Source: Terrimicrobium sacchariphilum (GTDB lineage: Bacteria; Verrucomicrobiota; Verrucomicrobiia; Chthoniobacterales; Terrimicrobiaceae). From it: a stretch of DNA of 64,000 nucleotides. The notes under the pieces were generated by a model that saw only the letters and a program-made list of their open reading frames with translations, had not been told where the DNA came from and searched no databases. How positions within the stretch are numbered: the first letter of the stretch is position 1; every line of letters begins with the position of its first letter. Below, piece after piece: positions 54,640 through 62,750 of this stretch. The stretch lies in the NCBI RefSeq assembly GCF_001613545.1, contig NZ_BDCO01000002.1, positions 434,001 to 498,000 of the forward strand, read 5' to 3'. Position numbers and translations under genes: made by a program.

Positions 54640-57600
54640 ATGTGGATTGTCCGACTGGCATTGAACCGGCCCTACACCTTTGTGGTGATGGCCGTCCTGA
54701 TTCTCCTGGCTGGCGTTGCGTCCTTCGTGCGCACGCCGAAGGATATTTTCCCGCAGATCGACATCCCGGTGATCAGCGTGATCTGGACCTACAACGGGCT
54801 GAGCGCGGAGGAGTTTGAAAAGCAGATCACGGTTTACTCCGAGTATTCGCTCTCGGCCAACGTGAACGACCTCGAGCGTATCGAGTCTCAGACGCTCGAT
54901 GGCGTGGGCATCATCAAGCTGTACTTCCATCCTGGAGCGAAGGTGGAGCGCGGTCTCGCGCAGGCCACAGCGGTGAGCCAGGCCATCCTGCGACGCATGC
55001 CTCCGGGGGTGCAGCCGCCGATCATCCTGCGCTACGCGGCGGATTCCGTGCCCATCATCCAGATGAGCCTCAGCAGCGACACGTTGAGCGAGGCGGAGCT
55101 TTATACCTACGGCATTTTCCGCATCCGCCAGCAGCTTGCGACGATCAACGGCCTTACGCTGCCCGCGCCATTCGGTGGCAAGGTGAGGCAGGTGATGGTC
55201 GATCTCGATCCCGCGAAGCTCCAGGCGCGAGGCCTCTCCGCCCGCGATGTGAACAACGCGATCAACGTTCAGAATCTCACCCTGCCCAGCGGCGCGGCCC
55301 GCCTCGGCGACACGGAATACCGGGTGAAGATGAACAACTCTCCCGACACTCTGGAGATGCTCAACAACCTGCCGATCAAACGGGAGAACGGCGTGGTGAC
55401 CTATGTGCGCGACGTGGCGCATGTGCACGATGGCTTCGAAGTGCAGCAGAATATCGTGCGTGCCGATGGCAAGAGAGCCGTGCTTTTGCAAATCTTGAAG
55501 AATGGCTCAAGCTCCACCCTCGACATCATTAAGGGCGTGAAGGAAAAGCTGCCGCAAATCCAGGCGGCGGCTCCTCCGGGAATGAAGATCGAGCTGCTGG
55601 CTGACCAGTCCATTTTCGTTGAAGCCGCGCTGGATGGCGTGGTGCATGAGGGACTCATCGCGGCAGCGCTCACGGCGACTTTTATCCTGCTCTTCCTCGG
55701 GAGCTGGCGGAGCACGCTCATTGTGGCGCTGTCGATTCCGCTGAGCATCCTGTCCTCGCTGACGCTGCTGAGTTTGATGGGGTATTCGCTGAACGTCATG
55801 ACGCTCGGCGGCCTCGCTCTCGCCATCGGCATCCTGGTTGATGAAGCGACGATCACGATCGAGAACATTCACCGCCATATCGAGCTGGGCCGTCCCTTGC
55901 GGGAGGCGGTGCTGGAGGGCTCGCGCGAGATCGCGCTCCCGGCGCTCGTCTCCGCTCTCGCAATCAGCATCGTCTTCGTGCCGGTGATGTTTCTGGTCGG
56001 CCCGGCGAAGTACCTCTTCACCCCGATGGCGCTGGCCGTGGTCTTTTCCATCCTCTCCAGCTATGTGCTGAGCCGCACGCTGGTGCCGGTGCTGGCGGAT
56101 TACATTCTGCGCTTCGAGCCGCATGGCGCTCCAGCGAGGCCCAATCTCTTTCAGCGTTTCCAAGCAGGATTCATCGGCGGGTTCGAGAAACTCCACGCGC
56201 GGTATCTCGGCGCACTGGGCTGGGCGCTGGCACATCGCGCCTCGGTCTTCCTGCTCTTTGGCATCCTTATTGGTAGCGCCTTCCTCGCGTTCCCCTGGGT
56301 GGGCCGGGACTTCTTTCCCACCGTGGATGCCGGGCAGTTCCGCCTGCACGTGCGGGCAGCCACCGGTACTCGCATCGAGAAGACCGAGACCATTTTCAGC
56401 GAAGTGGAAGACGAGATCCGCCGCATCATTCCGGCGAATGAGATCAAGCTGATCCTCGATAACTTCGGCGTCGTCTCGGAGAAATACAGCCTGGCCTTTG
56501 GCGACAACTCAACCATCGGTTCGCACGACGGCGAGATCATCGTGCAGCTCAACCACGAGCGCACCAAAACCACGCCGGAGTATATGGAAGAGGTGCGCCG
56601 GGGGTTGAAGGAGCGGTTTCCTGATCTCACCTTCTTCTTCCAGCCCGCCGACATTGTTTCGCAGATCCTGAACTTCGGTCTGCCCGCGCCGATCGATGTG
56701 AAGGTGTCGGGCTATGACAAGGCCAACAACTACGCCGTGGCTCAGGAAATACGCGACCGGATGGCCGCCATTCCCGGAGCGAAGGACGTGTATGTCCACC
56801 AGTCGTTTGACGCGCCCGCGCTGTTCCTGAATATCGACCGCACGCTCCTCGCTTCCGAGGGACTCGACCAGCGAGACATCGCGCAGGACGTGCTGGTGAG
56901 CCTGAGCAGCAGCACGCAGGTGACGCCAAACTACTGGGTCGATCCCGTGTACGGCATCCCATTCCTGGTCGCGGTGCAGACGCCTCCGCGCTTGATCTCG
57001 TCGGTCAATGAACTCCTGAACACCCCCGTTTCGGGACGCGTCGCCGAGGAAAGCGGATCAGGCAGCCAGTTGCTGGCGAACCTTGCCCGCGTCTCTCGCG
57101 CCCGCACCCAGAGCGTGGTGAATCACTACAACATCCAGCCCGTCTTCGATGTCTTCGCCAATGTCTCCCACCGCGATCTCGGCGGTGTTTCCGAAGAGGT
57201 CGACAGGATCGTCGCGGACGCCCGGCAAAAGCTCGCTCCCGGCAACACCATTTCCGTGCGCGGCCAGGTCGATAGCATGAATACGACCTTTCTCCGCATG
57301 GGTCTCGGCGTGATCGTCAGCGCACTGCTCGTCTATTTCCTGCTGGTGGTGAATTTCCAGAGCTGGAGCGATCCCTTCATCATTACGATGGCGCTGCCGG
57401 GAGCTTTTGCCGGCATCGTGTGGGGACTGTTTCTGACGGGAACCACCTTCAGTGTGCCGAGCCTGATGGGCGCGATCATGACCATTGGCGTGGCCACGGC
57501 GAACAGCATTCTCATGGTGACCTTTGCCAACGAGCGCCTCGCGGCGGGATTAAGCCCGATTGCCGCGGCGATGGACGCTGGAGCCACCCGCTTGCGCCCC

Positions 57601-57843
57601 GTGCTCATGACGGCGGGAGCGATGATCATCGGCATGTTCCCGATGGCCCTCGGTCTCGGCGAGGGCGGCGAGCAAAACGCCCCGCTCGGCCGCGCCGTGA
57701 TCGGTGGCCTCATCGTGGCGACCTTCACCACCCTGCTTTTCGTGCCCGTGGTCTTCAGCCTGCTGCGCCGCAAACCCAATCCCTACCTCCAGACGCAAAC
57801 CGCCGAGCCTCCGGTTGCCGGATCGCTCGCGCCTGCCCACTAA
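54640..57843 (+). CDS. RND efflux pump inner-membrane permease (AcrB/HAE-type)
   Basis: 1067 residues, the family's usual size. A first membrane helix (about 10-28) precedes the porter domain, then a bundle of helices, a repeat of the same layout, and a C-terminal bundle ending near 1045. The proton-relay helix reads L-A-I-G-I-L-V-D-E-A-T-I-T-I-E-N, where the second Asp of the usual D-D is Glu. F-P-W-V-G-R-D-F-F-P-T-V-D starts the second half. It would export toxic compounds with the membrane-fusion protein that follows; no outer-membrane channel gene is in the window. Confidence 0.94.
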   Translation: MWIVRLALNRPYTFVVMAVLILLAGVASFVRTPKDIFPQIDIPVISVIWTYNGLSAEEFEKQITVYSEYSLSANVNDLERIESQTLDGVGIIKLYFHPGAKVERGLAQATAVSQAILRRMPPGVQPPIILRYAADSVPIIQMSLSSDTLSEAELYTYGIFRIRQQLATINGLTLPAPFGGKVRQVMVDLDPAKLQARGLSARDVNNAINVQNLTLPSGAARLGDTEYRVKMNNSPDTLEMLNNLPIKRENGVVTYVRDVAHVHDGFEVQQNIVRADGKRAVLLQILKNGSSSTLDIIKGVKEKLPQIQAAAPPGMKIELLADQSIFVEAALDGVVHEGLIAAALTATFILLFLGSWRSTLIVALSIPLSILSSLTLLSLMGYSLNVMTLGGLALAIGILVDEATITIENIHRHIELGRPLREAVLEGSREIALPALVSALAISIVFVPVMFLVGPAKYLFTPMALAVVFSILSSYVLSRTLVPVLADYILRFEPHGAPARPNLFQRFQAGFIGGFEKLHARYLGALGWALAHRASVFLLFGILIGSAFLAFPWVGRDFFPTVDAGQFRLHVRAATGTRIEKTETIFSEVEDEIRRIIPANEIKLILDNFGVVSEKYSLAFGDNSTIGSHDGEIIVQLNHERTKTTPEYMEEVRRGLKERFPDLTFFFQPADIVSQILNFGLPAPIDVKVSGYDKANNYAVAQEIRDRMAAIPGAKDVYVHQSFDAPALFLNIDRTLLASEGLDQRDIAQDVLVSLSSSTQVTPNYWVDPVYGIPFLVAVQTPPRLISSVNELLNTPVSGRVAEESGSGSQLLANLARVSRARTQSVVNHYNIQPVFDVFANVSHRDLGGVSEEVDRIVADARQKLAPGNTISVRGQVDSMNTTFLRMGLGVIVSALLVYFLLVVNFQSWSDPFIITMALPGAFAGIVWGLFLTGTTFSVPSLMGAIMTIGVATANSILMVTFANERLAAGLSPIAAAMDAGATRLRPVLMTAGAMIIGMFPMALGLGEGGEQNAPLGRAVIGGLIVATFTTLLFVPVVFSLLRRKPNPYLQTQTAEPPVAGSLAPAH

Positions 57844-57847
57844 TGCC

Positions 57848-59062
57848 ATGAATACGCCCATCGATCGTCCTTTGCCCGAGCTCGGATATGCGAATACTCC
57901 GCACCCCGCGCCTCCCGGCAAATCCCGCGTCCCGACCCTGCTTCTGGCGGGGGGATTTGCGACCGTGCTCGGCCTCCTGCTGGTGCTCGGGATCAAGCCG
58001 CGGCTCGACAATGTTCACGCGCTCGCGGCGGAAGCGCCGTCCACCGCGTTTCATGCTGTTGTGCAGGAAGCAAAGCCCGCCGAGTCGGCGCTCGACATCA
58101 CCTTGCCGAGCCGGGTCGAGGCTGCGCAGCGTGCACCTCTTTATTCCAGGGTAAGCGGATACGTGAAGGAACTCCACACCGACATCGGCAGCCAGGTGAA
58201 GGCCGGCGATGTGCTGGCCGTCATCGAAACGCCCGAGCTCGACGAGCAGGTCAACCAGGGCCGCGCCGCGCTCGCGCAAGCCGCAGCCAACTTGAAACTC
58301 GCCCGGACCAGCTTTGATCGATGGACGAAGCTCTCGAAGGAAAATGTCGTCGCCGCCCAGGAATTGGATGAGCGCCGCGCAACGCTCGATGCCCGCGATG
58401 CCGACTACCAGGCGGCGCAGGCGAATCTTGACCGCCTCGAGCGGCAGCAGGAGTTTCAGAAGATCGTGGCGCCGTTCGACGGCACTGTGACCAAGCGCTT
58501 TATCGAGGTTGGCCAGCTGGTGACGGCCGATGTGAACGACGCCAGCCGCCAGCTCTTTGAGCTCGCGCACACGGCGACGCTCCGCGCCTTTATCGACGTG
58601 CCGCAGAGTTATTTCCGGCTGGTCGCGGTCGGGCAGGGAGCCGATTTGCGATTCCACGAGCTGCCGGGGGAAACGTATCCCGCCCGAGTCGTTCGCACGG
58701 CGGGTGCGCTCGATGATAACAGCCGCACCCTGCGCACCGAGGTGCTTGTTCCCAATCAGAATGGCAAACTCGTTCCCGGCCTGTACACCGAGGTGACGCT
58801 GCACGTGGAGCGTGCCCAGCCGCCGATCCGCATCGCGTCAAAGTCGCTCATCCTTGGTTCCGCTGGCGTACAGGTCGCGGTGCTGGATGAGGGAAATCGC
58901 GTGGCTCTGCGCAAGGTGACCATCGATCGCGACCTTGGCGATCAGGTGGAGATCATTTCCGGCCTGACGGCGGGAGACCGCTTCGTGGCCAATCCCACCG
59001 ACAGGCTCAAGGACGGCGCAACCGTGGAGGTCGAACCGGCTCCCAAGGTCGCCGCCAAATAA
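57848..59062 (+). CDS. RND efflux periplasmic adaptor (membrane-fusion protein)
   Basis: 404 residues from the ATG at 57848, 4 bases after the permease stop. A short cytosolic lead and one membrane helix (about 28-48) come first. Then a lipoyl-type half (A-P-L-Y-S-R-V-S-G-Y-V-K-E-L), a helical hairpin at about 125-200, the other lipoyl half (I-V-A-P-F-D-G-T-V-T-K-R) and the beta-barrel. It bridges the pump to an outer-membrane channel encoded elsewhere. The order permease then adaptor is the reverse of many RND operons. Confidence 0.9.
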   Translation: MNTPIDRPLPELGYANTPHPAPPGKSRVPTLLLAGGFATVLGLLLVLGIKPRLDNVHALAAEAPSTAFHAVVQEAKPAESALDITLPSRVEAAQRAPLYSRVSGYVKELHTDIGSQVKAGDVLAVIETPELDEQVNQGRAALAQAAANLKLARTSFDRWTKLSKENVVAAQELDERRATLDARDADYQAAQANLDRLERQQEFQKIVAPFDGTVTKRFIEVGQLVTADVNDASRQLFELAHTATLRAFIDVPQSYFRLVAVGQGADLRFHELPGETYPARVVRTAGALDDNSRTLRTEVLVPNQNGKLVPGLYTEVTLHVERAQPPIRIASKSLILGSAGVQVAVLDEGNRVALRKVTIDRDLGDQVEIISGLTAGDRFVANPTDRLKDGATVEVEPAPKVAAK

Positions 59063-59065
59063 CGG

Positions 59066-59383
59066 CTAACCCGGGATCGTGTCGCCCAGCTTGCGGATGT
59101 ACGGGAAGGTATAGATTCCCGTGCGATGGCCGTCGGCCCAGGTTGGTTGAACTCCATAGCCGCCAATGACTTCCCAGCTCTGGAGATCAAAGCTGGAGGG
59201 CTGATATTGGACGGTCGGACGGATCACCTTGCCGGTGACATCCGGCTCGCCTCCGCAGGCTGCGCAGGGACAGGCCCGGCGCAGGACCTCGGCTGGGATG
59301 TAGGTCTCGGTGCCGTCGCTCCAGGCGAAGGCGATTTCACGACCGACTTTATTGATAATCGTAGGCGTCAGGGGCTGGGACAT
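59066..59383 (-). CDS. DUF971 (gamma-butyrobetaine hydroxylase-like N-terminal domain) protein
   Basis: 105 residues. L-R-R-A-C-P-C-A-A-C-G-G holds three cysteines of a zinc-type site, and I-G-G-Y-G-V-Q-P-T-W-A-D-G-H and G-I-Y-T-F-P-Y-I-R are diagnostic for the family. The domain is found alone in many bacteria and beside Fe-S or Mrp-type proteins. Its role is unproven. It starts 52 bases before cysD, divergent, and its stop is 3 bases from the stop of the fusion protein. Confidence 0.9.
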   Translation of the reverse strand: MSQPLTPTIINKVGREIAFAWSDGTETYIPAEVLRRACPCAACGGEPDVTGKVIRPTVQYQPSSFDLQSWEVIGGYGVQPTWADGHRTGIYTFPYIRKLGDTIPG

Positions 59384-59435
59384 GAATTTTTTAGTGGCGG
59401 GAGGTAACGACTACCGCTTTAGTGGTTATTTTCCA

Positions 59436-60272
59436 ATGGATCATCTTGACCAACTCGAAGCGCAAAGCGTGTACATCCTTCGCGAAGCCTATCACAGCTT
59501 CTCGAACCTGTGTATGCCGTGGAGCATGGGCAAGGATTCCAACGTCCTGATCTGGCTCTCGAAGAAGGCCTTTTGCGGAAAGATTCCGTACCCGGTACTG
59601 CACATCGATACGACTTACGAATTTCCCGAGATGCTGGAGTTTCGTGAGTGGGCGCGCAAGGAGTATGACCTCGATCTGATCGTGAAGATCAATGAGGATG
59701 CCCGCGCTGGACGTGGATCCTACACGCAATCAGTAGGTTATGAGACTCATGACCCGGTGACGGTGACGCATGAACTCAAGACCGTGGCTTTGCAGCAGGT
59801 GATGGCGGAGCGGAAGTTTGACGCGCTCATCACCGGCATCCGCCGCGACGAGGACCCGACCCGCGCGAAGGAACGGTATTTCTCGCCCCGCAATGCGGAG
59901 TTTGAGTGGGACTACAAGGACCAGCCGCCGGAGTTCTGGAACCAGTTCACCACCGCCATCGAGCCGGGCGAGCACATTCGAGTGCAGCCTTTGCTCGACT
60001 GGGCCGAGGTGGACATCTGGCGCTACATCGAGCGCGAGAAGATCCCGATCCCGACCATGTATTTTGCCCGTCCGGGTGACGACGGAAAGAAGTACCGCTT
60101 CCGTTCCCTCGGCTGCTGGCCGATCACGAAGCCGGTGGAAAGCACGGCCTCCAACATCAGCGAGATCATCGCGGAACTCCTCGTCACCAAGACGAGCGAG
60201 CGCGCCGGTCGCGCCCAGGATCACCATGAGCGGAATGCGATGCAGAAACTGCGGGCCAAGGGATTCATGTGA
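59436..60272 (+). CDS. cysD: Sulfate adenylyltransferase subunit 2
   Basis: 278 residues from the ATG at 59436 ([11 protein letters not shown]); an ATG at 59382 is open but gives an unusual lead. The PP-loop reads [10 protein letters not shown] near 27-36, followed by [22 protein letters not shown] and L-G-C-W-P-I-T. It forms adenylyl sulfate from sulfate and ATP with the CysN part of the downstream fusion. A four-helix-bundle gene separates the two, starting in the cysD stop (TGATG). Confidence 0.95.
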   Translation: MDHLDQLEAQSVYILREAYHSFSNLCMPWSMGKDSNVLIWLSKKAFCGKIPYPVLHIDTTYEFPEMLEFREWARKEYDLDLIVKINEDARAGRGSYTQSVGYETHDPVTVTHELKTVALQQVMAERKFDALITGIRRDEDPTRAKERYFSPRNAEFEWDYKDQPPEFWNQFTTAIEPGEHIRVQPLLDWAEVDIWRYIEREKIPIPTMYFARPGDDGKKYRFRSLGCWPITKPVESTASNISEIIAELLVTKTSERAGRAQDHHERNAMQKLRAKGFM

Positions 60273-60303
60273 TGTCGGAAGTGGGAAGGCGGAAGTCGGA
60301 AGT
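60271..60303 (+). repeat. GTCGGAAGT-type repeat, left copy
   Basis: The segment contains GATGTCGGAAGT at 60271-60282 and GAAGTCGGAAGT at 60292-60303. Both are found inverted at 60740-60765 as ACTTCCGACATC and ACTTCCGACTTC. The two copies flank the four-helix-bundle gene. The left copy carries that gene's start codon and encodes its N terminus. Confidence 0.7.
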
Positions 60304-60700
60304 TTCGCCTCGCAGTGAGTCTCCCGTGAAATCGGTCGGGCTCAAAAGCGTGGCAAATTTGCGAGATCGGACGTTTGAGTTCGCAGTACGATGCATTCGG
60401 GCTGCGGAGGCTCTTCCCGATTCGCGATCAGGTTCCGTCGTCTCTTCCCAATTGATCCGGTGTTCCGCCTCGGTCGGAGCAAACTACCGGGCAGCGCGCC
60501 GGGCGCGTTCGTCGGCGGAGTTTGTTGCGAAGCTGGGGATCTGTGAAGAAGAGTGCGATGAAGTGATTTACTGGCTGCAACTTTCCAAAGCACTCGGCCT
60601 CATCAAGCCCGCCAAACTTTCGGCCCTGGAAAAGGAAGCCGACGAAATCCTCTCCATCATTGTTGCCTCCATCAAAAGCAGCCGCAGCAAAAAGAAATAG
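60272..60700 (+). CDS. Four-helix-bundle protein (23S rRNA IVP-type)
   Basis: 142 residues from the ATG at 60272. The core is R-D-R-T-F-E-F-A-V-R-C-I-R-A-A-E-A-L, then S-S-Q-L-I-R-C-S-A-S-V-G-A-N-Y-R-A-A-R-R-A-R, E-F-V-A-K-L-G-I-C-E-E-E-C-D-E-V-I-Y-W-L and the final helix. This is the PF05635-type bundle that was first found in 23S rRNA intervening sequences and occurs as a mobile-looking singleton. The first 13 residues (S-E-V-G-R-R-K-S-E-V) come from the repeat. It lies inside the cysD-cysNC operon; no role in sulfur use is known. Confidence 0.88.
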   Translation: MSEVGRRKSEVSPRSESPVKSVGLKSVANLRDRTFEFAVRCIRAAEALPDSRSGSVVSSQLIRCSASVGANYRAARRARSSAEFVAKLGICEEECDEVIYWLQLSKALGLIKPAKLSALEKEADEILSIIVASIKSSRSKKK

Positions 60701-60706
60701 TCTCCA

Positions 60707-62668
60707 GTGCAAACGACTCTCGAACCCACAAAAGTTCCGACTTCCGACATCTCACTTCCGACTTCGCAAAAGCTGCGCATCGTGATCGTGGGCCATGTCG
60801 ACCATGGCAAATCCACGCTCATCGGACGTCTCTTTCACGACACCAACTCCCTGCCCGAAGGCAAGGTCGAGCAAATCCGCAAGGCCAGCGAACTCGAAGG
60901 CATGGAATTTGAGTTCGCCTTCCTGCTCGATGCTCTCCTCGAGGAGCAGGCGCAGAACATCACGATCGACACCACGCAACTGCCGTTCCGTACGGACAAG
61001 CGCGAGTACGTCATCATCGACGCTCCGGGCCACAAGGAATTCCTCAAGAACATGGTCACCGGCGCGGCCAGCGCCGACGCGGCGATCCTCCTGATCGATG
61101 CCAATGAAGGCATCCAGGAGCAGTCGAAGCGCCACGCCTACCTGCTTTCGCTCCTCGGCATCCGCCAGATCGTCGTCGCGGTGAACAAGATGGACCTCGT
61201 CGGTTACCGGCAGGAGCGTTTTGAAAAGGTGCGCGCCGATTATACGGAGTTCCTCGGAAAGCTCGGCATCGTACCACAGCACTTCGTGCCGATGTCCGCC
61301 AAGCTCGGCCTCAATATCACGACGGCCAGCCCGGAGCTCGCGTGGCACAAGGGGCCGGCGATCTTGGAGGCTCTTGAGCAGTTCCAGATTTCTGCTCCGC
61401 CGGACGACCTGCCGCTGCGTTTCGTGCTGCAGGACATCTATCGTTTCGACGAGCGCCGCATCCTGGCGGGTCGCATTGAAACCGGTTCGCTCCAGGTCGG
61501 GCAGGAGATTGTTTTCTGGCCGGATGGCAAGAGCAGCCGCGTGAAGTCCATCGAGGAATGGAATGCGCCGGAACCTCCGACCAGCGCCCTCGTTGGCGAG
61601 TCCGTCGCCATCACGCTCGAGGAGCAGATTTTCGTGGAACGCGGCGACATCGGCAGCGCGCCAGACCATGGCCCGGCCGAGGGTCGCGAGATCCAGGCCA
61701 GCCTCTTCTGGCTCCAGAATGATCCTCTGCCGCTCAATGTGCCCTTCACCCTGAAGCTCGGCACGCAGAGCGTCGAGGCGCGTTTGGTCGAGATCACGCG
61801 CGTGCTGGATTCCTCCACGCTCGAGCCGCTCGCGGGCAACCCGGGCATCATCCATAAGAACGAGGTGGCCGACGTGCGCATTCGCGCTCGCAAGCCGATC
61901 GCCTTTGACCGTCACGACCGCATCAGCGAAACCGGGCGTTTCGTCATTGTCACCGGCAAGCGCATTGGCGGTGGCGGCATCATTCGCGAAGCCGAGTATC
62001 AGGACGAGAAGCGTCTCGCCGGGGCGACGGAGAACCTCACGTGGACGGTCAGCCCGGTCACCCGGGAACTGCGTGCCGAGAATTTCGGCCATCGCGGAGC
62101 CGTTCTCTGGCTCACCGGCCTGTCGGGTTCCGGCAAGTCGACGCTCGCCACCGGCCTGGAGTATCATCTCCATCGCCGCGGGATTTTCAGCTACATCCTC
62201 GATGGTGACAACCTCCGCCACGGCCTCTGCGCGAATCTCGGCTTCTCCGCCGAGGACCGCTCGGAGAACATCCGCCGCGCCGGGGAAACCGCCCGTCTCA
62301 TGGCCGAGGCTGGTCTGGTGGTCATCTGCTCGCTGATTTCGCCCTTCCGGGCCGACCGCGACAATGTCCGCAAGATCTGCCAGCGCGACGGCATCCCATT
62401 TGCCGAGGTGTTCATCAACGCCCCGCTCGATGTGTGCGAGTCCCGCGATCCGCGCGGTCTGTATAAGAAGGCGCGTTCCGGCGAGATCAAGGAATTCACC
62501 GGCATCACGTCTCCGTACGAGGCCCCGCTCGCTCCCGAGCTGGAGCTCCGCACCGCCGAGCACACGCTGGACAACACCTTGCTCGACCTGACGCACTTTG
62601 CCGTCGATCTGTCCCGCATCCCCGAGCCTCAGATCGACGAGGAACTCGCACGCGGCGGGGGCATCTAG
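60707..62668 (+). CDS. cysNC: Sulfate adenylyltransferase subunit 1 / adenylylsulfate kinase fusion
   Basis: 653 residues from GTG at 60707. The GTPase half has G-H-V-D-H-G-K-S-T at 29-37, D-A-P-G-H-K-E-F and N-K-M-D, followed by two beta-barrel domains. The APS kinase half begins near 460 with [11 protein letters not shown] (about 468-478) and [13 protein letters not shown]. It makes APS and then PAPS with CysD. Residues 10-20 ([11 protein letters not shown]) are encoded by the repeat at 60734-60767 and are not part of the family's usual start. Confidence 0.95.
   Translation: MQTTLEPTKVPTSDISLPTSQKLRIVIVGHVDHGKSTLIGRLFHDTNSLPEGKVEQIRKASELEGMEFEFAFLLDALLEEQAQNITIDTTQLPFRTDKREYVIIDAPGHKEFLKNMVTGAASADAAILLIDANEGIQEQSKRHAYLLSLLGIRQIVVAVNKMDLVGYRQERFEKVRADYTEFLGKLGIVPQHFVPMSAKLGLNITTASPELAWHKGPAILEALEQFQISAPPDDLPLRFVLQDIYRFDERRILAGRIETGSLQVGQEIVFWPDGKSSRVKSIEEWNAPEPPTSALVGESVAITLEEQIFVERGDIGSAPDHGPAEGREIQASLFWLQNDPLPLNVPFTLKLGTQSVEARLVEITRVLDSSTLEPLAGNPGIIHKNEVADVRIRARKPIAFDRHDRISETGRFVIVTGKRIGGGGIIREAEYQDEKRLAGATENLTWTVSPVTRELRAENFGHRGAVLWLTGLSGSGKSTLATGLEYHLHRRGIFSYILDGDNLRHGLCANLGFSAEDRSENIRRAGETARLMAEAGLVVICSLISPFRADRDNVRKICQRDGIPFAEVFINAPLDVCESRDPRGLYKKARSGEIKEFTGITSPYEAPLAPELELRTAEHTLDNTLLDLTHFAVDLSRIPEPQIDEELARGGGI
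60734..60767 (+). repeat. GTCGGAAGT-type repeat, right copy (inverted)
   Basis: It holds ACTTCCGACATC at 60740-60751 and ACTTCCGACTTC at 60754-60765, reverse complements of the two 12-base blocks at 60271-60303. The order of the blocks is swapped compared with a simple terminal inverted repeat. It falls inside the first 60 bases of cysNC and supplies codons for residues 10-20. Confidence 0.7.
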
Positions 62669-62691
62669 TTCATCGACTTGCCGAAAGGACG

Positions 62692-62731
62692 AAATCGAAG
62701 ATCGGGAAAATCCGTTCCCGTTCTTTGATTT
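62692..62731 (+). terminator. Long hairpin after cysNC, probable terminator
   Basis: Bases 62692-62708 and 62715-62731 form a 17-base stem with one mismatch and one G-U pair around AATCCG. The stem ends with GATTTT. The T-run is short, so termination is likely but not certain. It lies between cysNC and the U32 gene. Confidence 0.55.
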
Positions 62732-62750
62732 TCCGTCCGTTTGGTGTTCT

